Source: CBDDDW01 sp965226805 (GTDB lineage Bacteria > Chloroflexota > Dehalococcoidia > Lucifugimonadales > JAGWBF01). Taken from it: a stretch of 64,000 bases of DNA. The first letter of the stretch is position 1, and each line of letters starts with the position of its first letter. The stretch covers positions 1-64,000 of the forward strand of contig CBDDDW010000024.1 in NCBI GenBank assembly GCA_965226805.1, in the 5' to 3' direction. The position numbers were made by a program, and so were the translations under genes. Under the pieces are notes generated by a model that saw only the letters and a list, made by a program, of their open reading frames with translations, was not told the origin of the DNA and made no database searches. Shown one piece after another: positions 34,441 through 42,100 of the stretch.

Positions 34441-36102
34441 TCAATAGCCCCAGGAGGGCTGATACTCACCAAAGACTTCCCTCAGCACATCCATCGCTTC
34501 TCCCAGGGTGACGTAAGCCTTGACCGCATCCAGCAATGGTGGCATGAGATTCTGGGAGCCTCGGGCAGCCTGCTCCAAACCTCTGAGCTTCTCCCTCACA
34601 TCACGATTATCGCGCTGGCGCCTTACCTGATTGAGGGATTCGATCTGGCGCTCTTCAAGCGCCTTATCTACCCTGAGCAACGGGATATCCGGGAGCGCCT
34701 CCGATACGTACTCGTTGACACCTACCGTGATCCGGTCCTTGCTGTCCACGTCCTGCTGATAACGGTAGGCGGCTTCGGCTATCTCCCTTTGCAGGTATCC
34801 GGTTTCGAGGGCTGTAATCACGCCTCCGATATCCTCCAGGCGGCGAAAGTAATCGTAGGCGCCTGCCTCAACCTGGTTGGTCACCGATTCGGTGAAATAG
34901 CTTCCGCCCAGAGGATCCACGGTATCGGTGATGCCGGTTTCGTGGGCGATGATCTGCTGCGTCCGGAGGGCCAGCAGAGCCGCCTTTTCCGAGGGCAGCG
35001 CCCAGGCCTCGTCAAGGGAGTTGGTGTGAAAGGACTGGGTCCCCCCCAATACGGCCGCCAGGGCCTGCAAGGCCACCCTTATCACGTTGTTCTCCGGCTG
35101 CTGGGCCGTGAGGGTCCACCCGGCGGTTTGGGCGTGTGTCCGCATACGCCATGAGAGCGGGTCCTTCGCTTGGAAGGTCTCCCGCATCTCGCGGGCCCAT
35201 ATCCTTCGGGCTGCCCTTAACTTGGCGATCTCCTCGAAAAAATAGTTGTCGATATTGAAGAAAAAACTGAGCCTTGGAGCGAACTCATCTATATCAAGAC
35301 CCCTGGCCAGGCAGCGCCTAACGTACTCGAAGCCATCGGCCATGGTGAAGGCAAGCTCTTGGACCGCCGTCGCCCCGGCCTCGCGTATGTGGTACCCGCT
35401 GATGCTGATTGGGTTCCACCTGGGCATGTGCTTGGCGGCGAACTCGACTGTGTCCACGACGAGGCGCATAGAGGGTTCGGGAGGGAAGATATACTCGTTC
35501 TGAGCGATATACTCCTTGAGTATGTCGTTCTGCAGGGTCCCTCCCAGCTTCTCCAGCGGCACACTCTGCTTCTCAGCCACCGCTATGTACATCGCCCAGA
35601 TAACCGCCGCCGGGCTGTTAATGGTCATGGAGGTGGTCATTCGGTCCAAGGAGATCTGGTCGAAGAGCCTCTCCATATCAGCGAGGGAGGAGACGGCCAC
35701 GCCGCATTTCCCAAACTCACCCGCCGCCTGAGGAGCATCGGTATCGTAGCCGTAGAGGGTGGGCATGTCGAAAGCCACGCTGAGGCCCGTCTGGCCATTC
35801 TCCATGAGGTACCTGAAACGGGCGTTGGTCTCCTCAGCCGTCCCGAATCCGGCGAACATCCTCATGGTCCAGAGTCTGCCGCGATAGCCCGTGGCGTGCA
35901 CACCCCTCAAGAACGGGTATTCGCCGGGCAGGCCGACATCGCGTGCGTAGTCCATTCCATCAAGGTCCGCCGGAGTGTAGACCTCTTCAACTGGTATCTG
36001 GGAAGAAGTTTGGTAGCTGGACTTGCGGCCCGGTTCGGAGGCCCTCTCCTCAGGTGATAGGCCTCCTACCTCTCCTGGCTGCTCCATGTCTCCCGGAGAC
36101 AT
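34441..36102 (-). CDS. Acyl-CoA mutase large subunit, isobutyryl-CoA-mutase-like
   Basis: 553 residues, the B12-dependent mutase barrel without a cobalamin-binding domain; a separate small subunit would be needed and is not in this window. Barrel signatures are WTMRMFAGFGTAEETN, GLSVAFDMPTLYGYD, SMTINSPAAVI and ISISGYHIREAGATA (His238). The two specificity residues are Phe83 (M-R-M-F-A-G-F) and Gln201 (I-A-Q-N-E-Y-I-F-P-P), matching the Phe/Gln of isobutyryl-CoA mutase rather than the Tyr/Arg of methylmalonyl-CoA mutase, with the same 118-residue spacing. It probably interconverts isobutyryl- and n-butyryl-CoA or a relative. The stop-to-start gap from DUF951 is 4 bases, so it is co-transcribed with pyrF. 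Confidence 0.85.
   Translation of the reverse strand: MSPGDMEQPGEVGGLSPEERASEPGRKSSYQTSSQIPVEEVYTPADLDGMDYARDVGLPGEYPFLRGVHATGYRGRLWTMRMFAGFGTAEETNARFRYLMENGQTGLSVAFDMPTLYGYDTDAPQAAGEFGKCGVAVSSLADMERLFDQISLDRMTTSMTINSPAAVIWAMYIAVAEKQSVPLEKLGGTLQNDILKEYIAQNEYIFPPEPSMRLVVDTVEFAAKHMPRWNPISISGYHIREAGATAVQELAFTMADGFEYVRRCLARGLDIDEFAPRLSFFFNIDNYFFEEIAKLRAARRIWAREMRETFQAKDPLSWRMRTHAQTAGWTLTAQQPENNVIRVALQALAAVLGGTQSFHTNSLDEAWALPSEKAALLALRTQQIIAHETGITDTVDPLGGSYFTESVTNQVEAGAYDYFRRLEDIGGVITALETGYLQREIAEAAYRYQQDVDSKDRITVGVNEYVSEALPDIPLLRVDKALEERQIESLNQVRRQRDNRDVREKLRGLEQAARGSQNLMPPLLDAVKAYVTLGEAMDVLREVFGEYQPSWGY
36086..36102. promoter_or_regulatory. 17-bp palindrome over the mutase start codon
   Basis: ATGTCTCCCGGAGACAT, a perfect palindrome around a central base, whose minus-strand half is the ATG start. 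A one-mismatch copy (63654-63670) covers an internal ATG of mutS2. It could be an operator or a translation-controlling hairpin; chance is not excluded. Confidence 0.4.
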
Positions 36103-36106
36103 CTTG

Positions 36107-36328
36107 TTACGCTCCCGTCTCTTGCTCGATCCTTACATCGCCCCTGTGGCTGACGACCTCCTTGACCCTGCGTTCCAGGTAGGACCTCGCCAGCATGACC
36201 TGCCGGTCGCATTGCCGGCACTTGATGCCGATATCCGCCCCCAATCTCACCACCTCCCAGAGGTAGTTGCCGCAAGGATGGACCTTCTTGAGCCTCAGTA
36301 CGTCCCCGAGGCGTAGCTCTAGGACCAT
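36107..36328 (-). CDS. DUF951 family protein
   Basis: 73 residues. DUF951 hallmarks are GDVLRLKKVHPCGNYLWEVVRLGADIG (shown here only as the pattern G-D-V-x-R-L-K-K-x-H-P-C-G), then a C-R-Q-C pair and a basic tail. With Cys at H-P-C-G and C-x-x-C the protein may bind zinc. Function unknown across the family. Its start overlaps the pyrF stop by 10 bases, and the mutase gene begins 4 bases after it. Confidence 0.85.
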   Translation of the reverse strand: MVLELRLGDVLRLKKVHPCGNYLWEVVRLGADIGIKCRQCDRQVMLARSYLERRVKEVVSHRGDVRIEQETGA

Positions 36329-37179
36329 CCCTTGCCCTCCCGTTCGAGGACCCCGTTGATTTCGTCCCGCAGCCTCATAGCCTCCTCGCGCGCCGCTTGC
36401 GCGAAGTCACCGCCACGGGGTGCATAAATGACCTGCCTGGAAGAGCTGATGATGGCTAGCCTCCCGTTCATGTCTACACCCGAGCGTACCGCCGCGTCCA
36501 AATCGCCGCCTTGCGCTCCAACCCCTGGTATGAGGAAGGCCATGTCAGGGCACAGCTCCCGCAACGATTTCAGTTCTTCGGGATAAGTGGCACCGACCAC
36601 CAGGCCGATGTTGCCGCCTATGTTCCATTTACGTGCGTTGAGGGCACTATTCTGATAGACCATCTGCCCTGACCCACTGCCAGCGAGGATGAGGTCCTGC
36701 AGGTCCCGAGCGCCCGGATTGGAGCTGCGGCACCATATAAATATGCCACGATCCTCGTACTCCAGGAAGGGGAGTACGGAATCGCGGCCTCCGTAGGCGT
36801 TCACGGTAGCCGCGTCGAAACCCCATTCACTGAACAGGGCTCTGGCGTAAGCCTTAGCCGTGTTACCCACGTCGCCCCGCTTGGCGTCGCCGATGATTAT
36901 CACATCTCCTGCAGTCTCCCGTACGTACTCGACGGTCTGCTTGAGTGCTACGAGGCCATCGATGCCGAGGGCCTCGTAGAAGGCCAGGTTGGGTTTGTAG
37001 GCGCATACCAGGTCTGCCGTGGCGTCGATAATTCCTCGGTTGAACTGGTACACGTCCCGCACGGCCATCTGCTCAGGATCTGGGTCCAATCCAACGCAGA
37101 GGAGGCTCCTATGAGAGCCGCACACCGCTTCGAGCCTTTCGAGAAAGCCTCCCATTGGACCCGCCCTTTCCAGCGCCAT
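36319..37179 (-). CDS. pyrF: Orotidine 5'-phosphate decarboxylase, type 2
   Basis: 286 residues, longer than the E. coli type and of the type 2 (PyrF/UMPS-like) subfamily. It makes UMP from OMP. The catalytic D-A-K-R-G-D-V-G-N-T motif, LCVGLDPD, CAYKPNLAFYEALG and the phosphate-binding IPGVGAQGGD are clear. ATG 37179 is taken; GTG 37182 and ATG 37155 (AAAGGG upstream) are alternatives. It heads the pyrF-DUF951-mutase run. Confidence 0.9.
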   Translation of the reverse strand: MALERAGPMGGFLERLEAVCGSHRSLLCVGLDPDPEQMAVRDVYQFNRGIIDATADLVCAYKPNLAFYEALGIDGLVALKQTVEYVRETAGDVIIIGDAKRGDVGNTAKAYARALFSEWGFDAATVNAYGGRDSVLPFLEYEDRGIFIWCRSSNPGARDLQDLILAGSGSGQMVYQNSALNARKWNIGGNIGLVVGATYPEELKSLRELCPDMAFLIPGVGAQGGDLDAAVRSGVDMNGRLAIISSSRQVIYAPRGGDFAQAAREEAMRLRDEINGVLEREGKGWS

Positions 37180-37253
37180 CACACCTGTAATTCGCCTATT
37201 ATATCCTCTCGATGGCGACAGCGCCTAGCTATAAACGATTTAGGGGGACTCGA

Positions 37254-38295
37254 TTAACGGCACTGCTCCGGCACTTCATCGCCGAAGAAGGGCGTGACCA
37301 GAGGTCTGATCGTGGGTGACAGCTCCCGCTGGGCGTTGCAGAGCACAATCCCCGATTCGGGGAACAGGTCTGTTCGCAGCCCTACCCCGTCCTGATCTCT
37401 GGCCGCTTGGGATATTGCCCGCGCGAGCTCCAAGTTTTCTTCCAGGTACAGAATCAGGCGGTCGTGGTCTGCCCGAAGCTCAGCCGACGGCGTCAAGGCC
37501 ATCACCATGTCCCGTGCTTCCTCGATCACTGTCTCTATCTCGGGATTCAGGATCGCGAGGGACGAGTAGAGCTCGTCGGGAGTGAAGGCGGGCGGGAAGG
37601 AACTGACCCTTGGATTGAACTCTGTTGCATACAGCCTGAAAATGGCGTGTAGCGCAGTCCCGTACTCACCACCGGGAAGCTGCTCACCCTCGCCGCCACA
37701 AAAGGGCGAACGCGTAGGAGCGCCCTCCGGAGCCCCGTGGGTCAGGGCATTGCAAAACCCGGCTGACACGCCCCGCCGCATCTTGCCGCGTGCTACAAAC
37801 GCATGGGCGCGGCCCACGAAGACACCTACCAGGTCTCCGCCTTGCACGGCCTGGTCGTGGTCATGGAGGTACGGCGTGGCCTCATTTAAGAACTCCAGAT
37901 ACCTGCTGTGATCGGGTCCGAATTTGTCGGGCGGGCTAAGCTGCTCAACCTGCTTGCGGGCGGCCGCGAACGTTGCACTAACGTCGGCCTCCCCCAACAC
38001 ATCCAGGAGCCGTTCCCTGGTCGGCCAAGTAGTCCTGAGAGCCTCGCTGATGGAGGCAAGGAGATCACCAAACGTACGATCAATGGGGCTTATATCCTCG
38101 AGATACTCAGCCTCGGCGTCGCTGAGGTCTGAAGCGAGAGTGCTTGCCTGGGCTGGGGTTGTCGTGGTGGTCGGCTCCGGTGTCTCGGTAGAGCTAGCAG
38201 TAGGTGTCGCCGTCGGTTGGGCCGAACCGCACCCGGCGGCGACTATCGTCGCGATCAAAGGGAAGCCTATGTAAGAAGAGACGTCTCGATGTCAC
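37254..38295 (-). pseudogene. Putative lipoprotein, N-terminal one-base frameshift
   Basis: The ORF read from TTG 38258 begins abruptly at IATIVAAGC. A better start exists: GTG 38295, with AAGGAGAAG upstream, reads TSRRLFLHRLPL, a proper signal-peptide n-region, but in a frame one base out. Removing one T of the run at 38257-38259 joins them into a signal peptide with lipobox V-A-A-G-C. A Thr/Pro/Ser-rich linker follows, then a helical extracytoplasmic domain of about 280 residues with pairs of cysteines and no recognised family. As sequenced, it could be weakly made from TTG, or the shift may be an assembly error. Confidence 0.6.
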
Positions 38296-38334
38296 AACTT
38301 CTCCTTCCTCTGGATGAGCCTTGCCCAAGTCACA

Positions 38335-38432
38335 TCCAGGTTGTCACCCTGAACGCAGCGAAGGGTCTTACCTTGACGACAAGAAGCCGGGGACAGATTC
38401 TTCGTCGCTTCGCTCCTCAGAATGACAGTTTT
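38335..38432 (+). repeat. Dispersed repeat B, upstream of sfsA
   Basis: TGTCACCCTGAACGCAGCGAAGG at one end and CAGATTCTTCG...CTCAGAATGACAG at the other; compare 31416-31655 and 49770-50020. Confidence 0.7.
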
Positions 38433-38568
38433 AAGGCAGGGCCCTCTGGATGAGAGGCATCTTTAGGTGTTAGCACCCCGCGGGAGATTAGATGCAACCT
38501 CGTTGCCAGGGCCACCCGGGGTTGCTACCATGGCCATTATGGACTTGAGGCGAGGCCACTGACTTCAG

Positions 38569-39255
38569 TTGCGTTTCGGAGATCTGATAGAGGCACGGTT
38601 CGTCCGCCGCCTGAACCGCTTTGCCGCCCTGGCCAACCTGGATAGCGGAGAGGTCTTGGTGCACGTCGCCAACTCGGGCCGGATGCGTGAGCTGTTTGTG
38701 GAGGGGCGTCGCGTGCTCCTCAAGCCGGTCGCGGGTGACCATCGCAAGACCGCCTTCGACCTGGCCCTTGTAGACCTTGGGCACACCCTGTCCTCCGCGG
38801 ACGCGCGCCTGCCGAACTCCCTTGTACACGAAGCGTTCCGGGACGGCAGGCTCCCCCAGTTCGATGATTACAGTACCATACGAAGGGAGGTGACTTACGG
38901 CGAAAGCCGGTTGGATATCGTGCTGGAAGGAGAAGGCGCAGTATGCTTCATAGAGACCAAATCGGTGACCCTGGTGGAGCAGGGGACGGGCCTGTTCCCT
39001 GACGCACCTACGATCAGGGGCATCAAGCATATGGTCAGCCTGTCTCGGGCTGCCGCGCAGGGGCACCGCGCCGCAGTGGTCTTCGTGGTCCAGCGAGGGG
39101 ACGCCCGGGACTTCGCCCCCAACGACGGCGCCGACCCCAAATTCGGGAGGGCGCTTCGGGAGGCCGCCGGGGAAGGTGTTGAGGTGTACGCCTACCGGTG
39201 CCGAGTGACCACCGAGGAGATTGTGCTGGCGGACCGACTCCCGGTGAGGCTATGA
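38569..39255 (+). CDS. sfsA: SfsA family protein
   Basis: 228 residues. The family begins with an OB-like DNA-binding part (EARFVRRLNRFAALANLDSG, VHVANSGRMRELF) and has a nuclease-like C-terminal half (YGESRLDIVLEG, CFIETKSVTLVEQG, LFPDAPTIRGIKHM). Originally linked to maltose metabolism in E. coli; probably a nucleic-acid enzyme or regulator. The start is TTG (an in-frame stop lies just upstream), with no strong ribosome-binding site. The endonuclease gene overlaps its stop (ATGA). Confidence 0.9.
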   Translation: MRFGDLIEARFVRRLNRFAALANLDSGEVLVHVANSGRMRELFVEGRRVLLKPVAGDHRKTAFDLALVDLGHTLSSADARLPNSLVHEAFRDGRLPQFDDYSTIRREVTYGESRLDIVLEGEGAVCFIETKSVTLVEQGTGLFPDAPTIRGIKHMVSLSRAAAQGHRAAVVFVVQRGDARDFAPNDGADPKFGRALREAAGEGVEVYAYRCRVTTEEIVLADRLPVRL

Positions 39256-39992
39256 CTCGCGTGCCCCACGGGAAGCAGGCGGGACGGGGCCCGGCGGCTG
39301 AGCCTGCCTCCCCCGATCCGGGCACAACGACTGAGCTGCTGCTCGATATCTATGGCCGCCTCTACGGACATTACGGGCCCCAGCACTGGTGGCCGGGCGA
39401 CAGCCCGCTGGAGATTGTTCTAGGCGCTATCCTCACCCAGGCAGCCGCTTGGAGCAACGTTGAGAAAGTGCTGGGTAATCTAAAATCGGGTGACTACTTG
39501 TCTCTCCACGCCTTGCGCGACATCGAGCAGGATGAGCTGGCCTCGCTGCTGAGGCCTGTTGGGTACTTTAATATGAAGGCCAAGAAGCTGAAGGCCTTTA
39601 TCAGCCACCTGTGGGAGCACCACGATGGCGACTTGGAGTCGTTCCTGTCACAGGACCTCTTCGGTCTTCGACAGGAGCTGCTGTCCGTATACGGGATTGG
39701 AGAAGAGACGGCCGACGACATATTGTTGTATGCCGCGGGACACCCGTCATTCGTCATAGACTCGTACACGCGTCGTATCCTCGCCCGCATGGGACTTGCC
39801 CCACACAGGGGCACTTACGAGGGACACCAGAGGCTATTCCATCAGAACCTGGCTCCCGATGCCGGGCTGTACAATGAGTACCACGCCCTCCTTGACCGCC
39901 ACGCCAAAGAGACGTGTAAGAAGGAGCCACGCTGCCGTGGCTGCTGCCTGTTGGAGCTTTGTGCCACGGGGAGCAGGGCGACGGTTGGTTGA
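39252..39992 (+). CDS. HhH-GPD DNA glycosylase, endonuclease III/MagIII-like
   Basis: 246 residues from ATG 39252, which overlaps the sfsA stop (ATGA); longer readings are shadows. Features: LGAILTQAAAWSNVEKVL, the helix-hairpin-helix VYGIGEETADDILLYA and the catalytic aspartate in FVIDSYTRRIL. The glycosylase lysine of true endonuclease III (K in G-x-G-x-K-T-A) is replaced by Glu, as in MagIII-type monofunctional 3-methyladenine glycosylases. A C-terminal C-x5-C-x2-C-x5-C (CKKEPRCRGCCLLELC) suggests a [4Fe-4S] cluster. Role: base-excision repair. Confidence 0.85.
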   Translation: MTRVPHGKQAGRGPAAEPASPDPGTTTELLLDIYGRLYGHYGPQHWWPGDSPLEIVLGAILTQAAAWSNVEKVLGNLKSGDYLSLHALRDIEQDELASLLRPVGYFNMKAKKLKAFISHLWEHHDGDLESFLSQDLFGLRQELLSVYGIGEETADDILLYAAGHPSFVIDSYTRRILARMGLAPHRGTYEGHQRLFHQNLAPDAGLYNEYHALLDRHAKETCKKEPRCRGCCLLELCATGSRATVG

Positions 39993-40018
39993 CACCCCGA
40001 GTGGTGGGAATCTATAAT
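39989..40018 (+). promoter_or_regulatory. Promoter of the TPP-riboswitch operon
   Basis: TTGACA (39989-39994), an 18-base spacer and a perfect TATAAT (40013-40018). The -35 overlaps the endonuclease stop codon. It starts the thiamine operon leader about 25 bases later. Confidence 0.8.
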
Positions 40019-40049
40019 TGGCCTACACAGCCAATAGATAAAGGCCCGT

Positions 40050-40141
40050 AGGGGAGCTTGGATAAGCCAGGCTGAGAGGGCGACCGCCCAAAATGTCGCC
40101 GACCCTTGCGAACCTGATCTGGGTAATGCCAGCGTAGGGAA
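40050..40141 (+). promoter_or_regulatory. TPP riboswitch
   Basis: The THI element is clear: AGGGGAGCTTGGATAAGCC...GGCTGAGAGGG at the 5' half and CGACCCTTGCGAACCTGATCTGGG-TAATGCCAGCGTAGGGA at the 3' half (pyrimidine-sensing CTGAGA and the CCTGATCTGGGTAATGCCAGC stretch). TPP binding should favour the terminator hairpin just downstream and shut off the transport and salvage genes. Confidence 0.96.
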
Positions 40142-40171
40142 TTGGTGTCCGATGATAGTTTTGAGTTGCCC

Positions 40172-40200
40172 AAGGCCGCCACTTCGAGTTGGCGGCCTTT
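40172..40200 (+). terminator. Riboswitch-controlled terminator
   Basis: A 10-bp stem AAGGCCGCCA with TGGCGGCCTT, an 8-base loop, and a short T-run merging into the stem end. It ends 15 bases before the ATPase start codon, so an antiterminator pairing with the riboswitch 3' arm is likely. Confidence 0.8.
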
Positions 40201-40214
40201 AGCATTTCTGAGAC

Positions 40215-41012
40215 ATGAGCGCACCGGCCGTCAAACTACAGCTTAGGAACGTCAGCAAGTCCTTCGGGGTGAACGGAAGAAGCCTCCCGGTACTTGAAGG
40301 CCTGGACTTCCACGCCGGCGCGGGGGAGTTCGTGAGCGTCATAGGGCCCAGTGGTTGCGGCAAGAGTACCATGCTAAACATCGTCGCTGGGCTGGAGCAG
40401 CCTGACACTGGATCTGTGGACCTGGATGGTGCGCCAGTCGACCACCGCCTGGGACTCGTGGGTTACATGCAGCAAAAAGACCTGCTCATGCCCTGGCGCA
40501 CGGTGATCGACAATGCGATTCTCGGCCTGGAGCTCCGGGGAGTGTCTCGTAAAGATGCCAGGACTCGGGCACTTGAGCTGGTGGACCTCTTCGGTTTGAG
40601 GGGCTTCGAGGCGCAGTATCCTTATTCCCTTTCGGGAGGGATGCGCCAGCGAGCGGCGTTCCTTCGCACGGTCCTGGTGAGCCAAGAGGTAATGCTGCTG
40701 GACGAGCCTTTCGGAGCCCTGGACGCCATCACTAGGACCCGAATGCAGGAGTGGCTCATGGAGCTGTGGGACTCCCTTCAGAGGACCATAGTCCTGGTTA
40801 CCCATGATGTGGATGAGGCCCTGCTTCTCTCCGACCGGGTTTACGTCATGACGGGACGACCGGGACGGGTCAAGTCGGTGATGGAGGTGAATCTGCCCCG
40901 CCCCCGCGGCTACCAGATGGTCACACAGGAATATTTCGTGAGCCTCAAGGCGGAAATGGTCGCAGCTCTCAGGGAGCATCGCCTGCCCTCGGATGGGGAG
41001 GCATCTTCATGA
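40215..41012 (+). CDS. thiZ: ABC transporter ATPase for a thiamine precursor
   Basis: 265 residues of the nitrate/taurine/NMT1-type ATPase group. Walker A GPSGCGKST, signature LSGGMRQR, Walker B VMLLDEPFGALD and the H-switch VTHDVDEALLL are all present. It energises import of a pyrimidine precursor (for example formylaminopyrimidine) with the permease and binding protein that follow. It is controlled by the TPP riboswitch. Its stop overlaps the permease start. The symbol is inferred from the operon context. Confidence 0.88.
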   Translation: MSAPAVKLQLRNVSKSFGVNGRSLPVLEGLDFHAGAGEFVSVIGPSGCGKSTMLNIVAGLEQPDTGSVDLDGAPVDHRLGLVGYMQQKDLLMPWRTVIDNAILGLELRGVSRKDARTRALELVDLFGLRGFEAQYPYSLSGGMRQRAAFLRTVLVSQEVMLLDEPFGALDAITRTRMQEWLMELWDSLQRTIVLVTHDVDEALLLSDRVYVMTGRPGRVKSVMEVNLPRPRGYQMVTQEYFVSLKAEMVAALREHRLPSDGEASS

Positions 41013-41863
41013 GACGGCACGAGGAAGAAGCAACGGGCCTACACTCAACGAGTCACTCGAGTTCGCCGGTAAGGTCGGCGACTCGTACCCTGGCCAGGTG
41101 GCTCCCCGCCTTCCTGATAGTCGCCGGCGCCGTGGGCGCATGGGAGGCGACCGTAGCGCTGAACGACATCCCCCACTGGAAGCTTCCCGCTCCATCCGCC
41201 GTCGGAGAAGAGCTGTGGGAGTCCCGATCCCTGCTCCTGGACCATACCTGGGTAACGCTGCGGGAGGTGCTGATCGGCTTCGCCATCGCCCTGGCCTGTG
41301 GGACCATTTTAGCCGGGTTGATAAACCTGTCCCGCACCCTCAGGCGTGTCATCTATCCGTCTGTGATCGCTTCCCAGACCATCCCAATCATCGTGATAGC
41401 TCCCCTGTTGTTGATCTGGATAGGCTACGGCATGCAGCACAAGGTTATCGTGGTGGCCCTCATATCTTTCTTCCCCATCGTGGTGAACACGGTAGACGGC
41501 CTGGCCTCCGCCGATCCGGACATGCTAAACATGTTGCGTACTCTCGGAGCGAACCGCCGGCAACTCTTCCTCAAGGCCCAGCTGCCGAGCTCCCTTCCCT
41601 TCATGTTCTCGGGCATCAAGATAGCCGTGACGGTGAGCGTAATTGGCGCGGTCATCGGTGAGTGGGTGGGCTCCAGCGAAGGCCTTGGGTACCTGGCCAT
41701 TAGGTCCAAGGCCCAGTTCCTCAGCGAACGGGTATACGCCGCCAGCTTCCTGCTGAGTCTTATGGGCATAGGCCTCTTCCTGGCTGCCGGCGCCGTTGAG
41801 CGAATGCTGTTGCCGTGGTACCACAATCAACGGAGGCAGGGACAGATGGATGACAGCGTGTGA
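41009..41863 (+). CDS. thiX: ABC transporter permease for a thiamine precursor
   Basis: 284 residues, binding-protein-dependent permease with about six membrane helices. The cytoplasmic coupling loop GAVIGEWVGSSEGLGYL is typical of the SsuC/TauC/ThiX group. The N-terminal 30 residues are hydrophilic. ATG 41009 overlaps the ATPase stop (ATGA-type, 4 bases). It is followed by about 240 bases of intergenic repeat before the binding protein gene. Confidence 0.88.
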   Translation: MRRHEEEATGLHSTSHSSSPVRSATRTLARWLPAFLIVAGAVGAWEATVALNDIPHWKLPAPSAVGEELWESRSLLLDHTWVTLREVLIGFAIALACGTILAGLINLSRTLRRVIYPSVIASQTIPIIVIAPLLLIWIGYGMQHKVIVVALISFFPIVVNTVDGLASADPDMLNMLRTLGANRRQLFLKAQLPSSLPFMFSGIKIAVTVSVIGAVIGEWVGSSEGLGYLAIRSKAQFLSERVYAASFLLSLMGIGLFLAAGAVERMLLPWYHNQRRQGQMDDSV

Positions 41864-41893
41864 TGCAGTGCCGTCCTGCCCTCCGACAAACTC

Positions 41894-42060
41894 AACAGGC
41901 TGCTAAAGAAAGGGAGTGCAGAGGGGCGAAGCCCCTTTGCCGGGAGTCTGAGGGTGTCCTTCAGATGCAAATTCCTCCCCCTTCCTGGCCAGGCATGTCC
42001 TGAGTTTATCGAAGGGAAGGGGGCCAGGGGGATGGTCGGAAGGGTTTTCAGGACCCTGCT
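41894..42060 (+). repeat. Dispersed intergenic repeat A, copy 2
   Basis: About 165 bases inside the thiamine operon, between the permease and the binding protein. It contains AGGGGCGAAGCCCCT, CCGGGAGTCTGAGGGTGTCC and a CCCCCTTCC...GGAAGGGGG inverted pair, and ends in GGGGATGGTCGGAAGG. Confidence 0.8.
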
Positions 42061-42100
42061 TATCTATCTTGGAATACAGAACACTAGGAAGGTGCGGATT

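Noticed and set aside
34188..34511. 107-residue plus-strand ORF between the SHOCT and mutase genes
   Set aside because: It overlaps the 3' end of the mutase gene antisense and has no recognisable features.
39198..39251. Upstream extension of the endonuclease III-like protein
   Set aside because: These codons lie inside sfsA in another frame; ATG 39252 overlapping the sfsA stop is the natural start.
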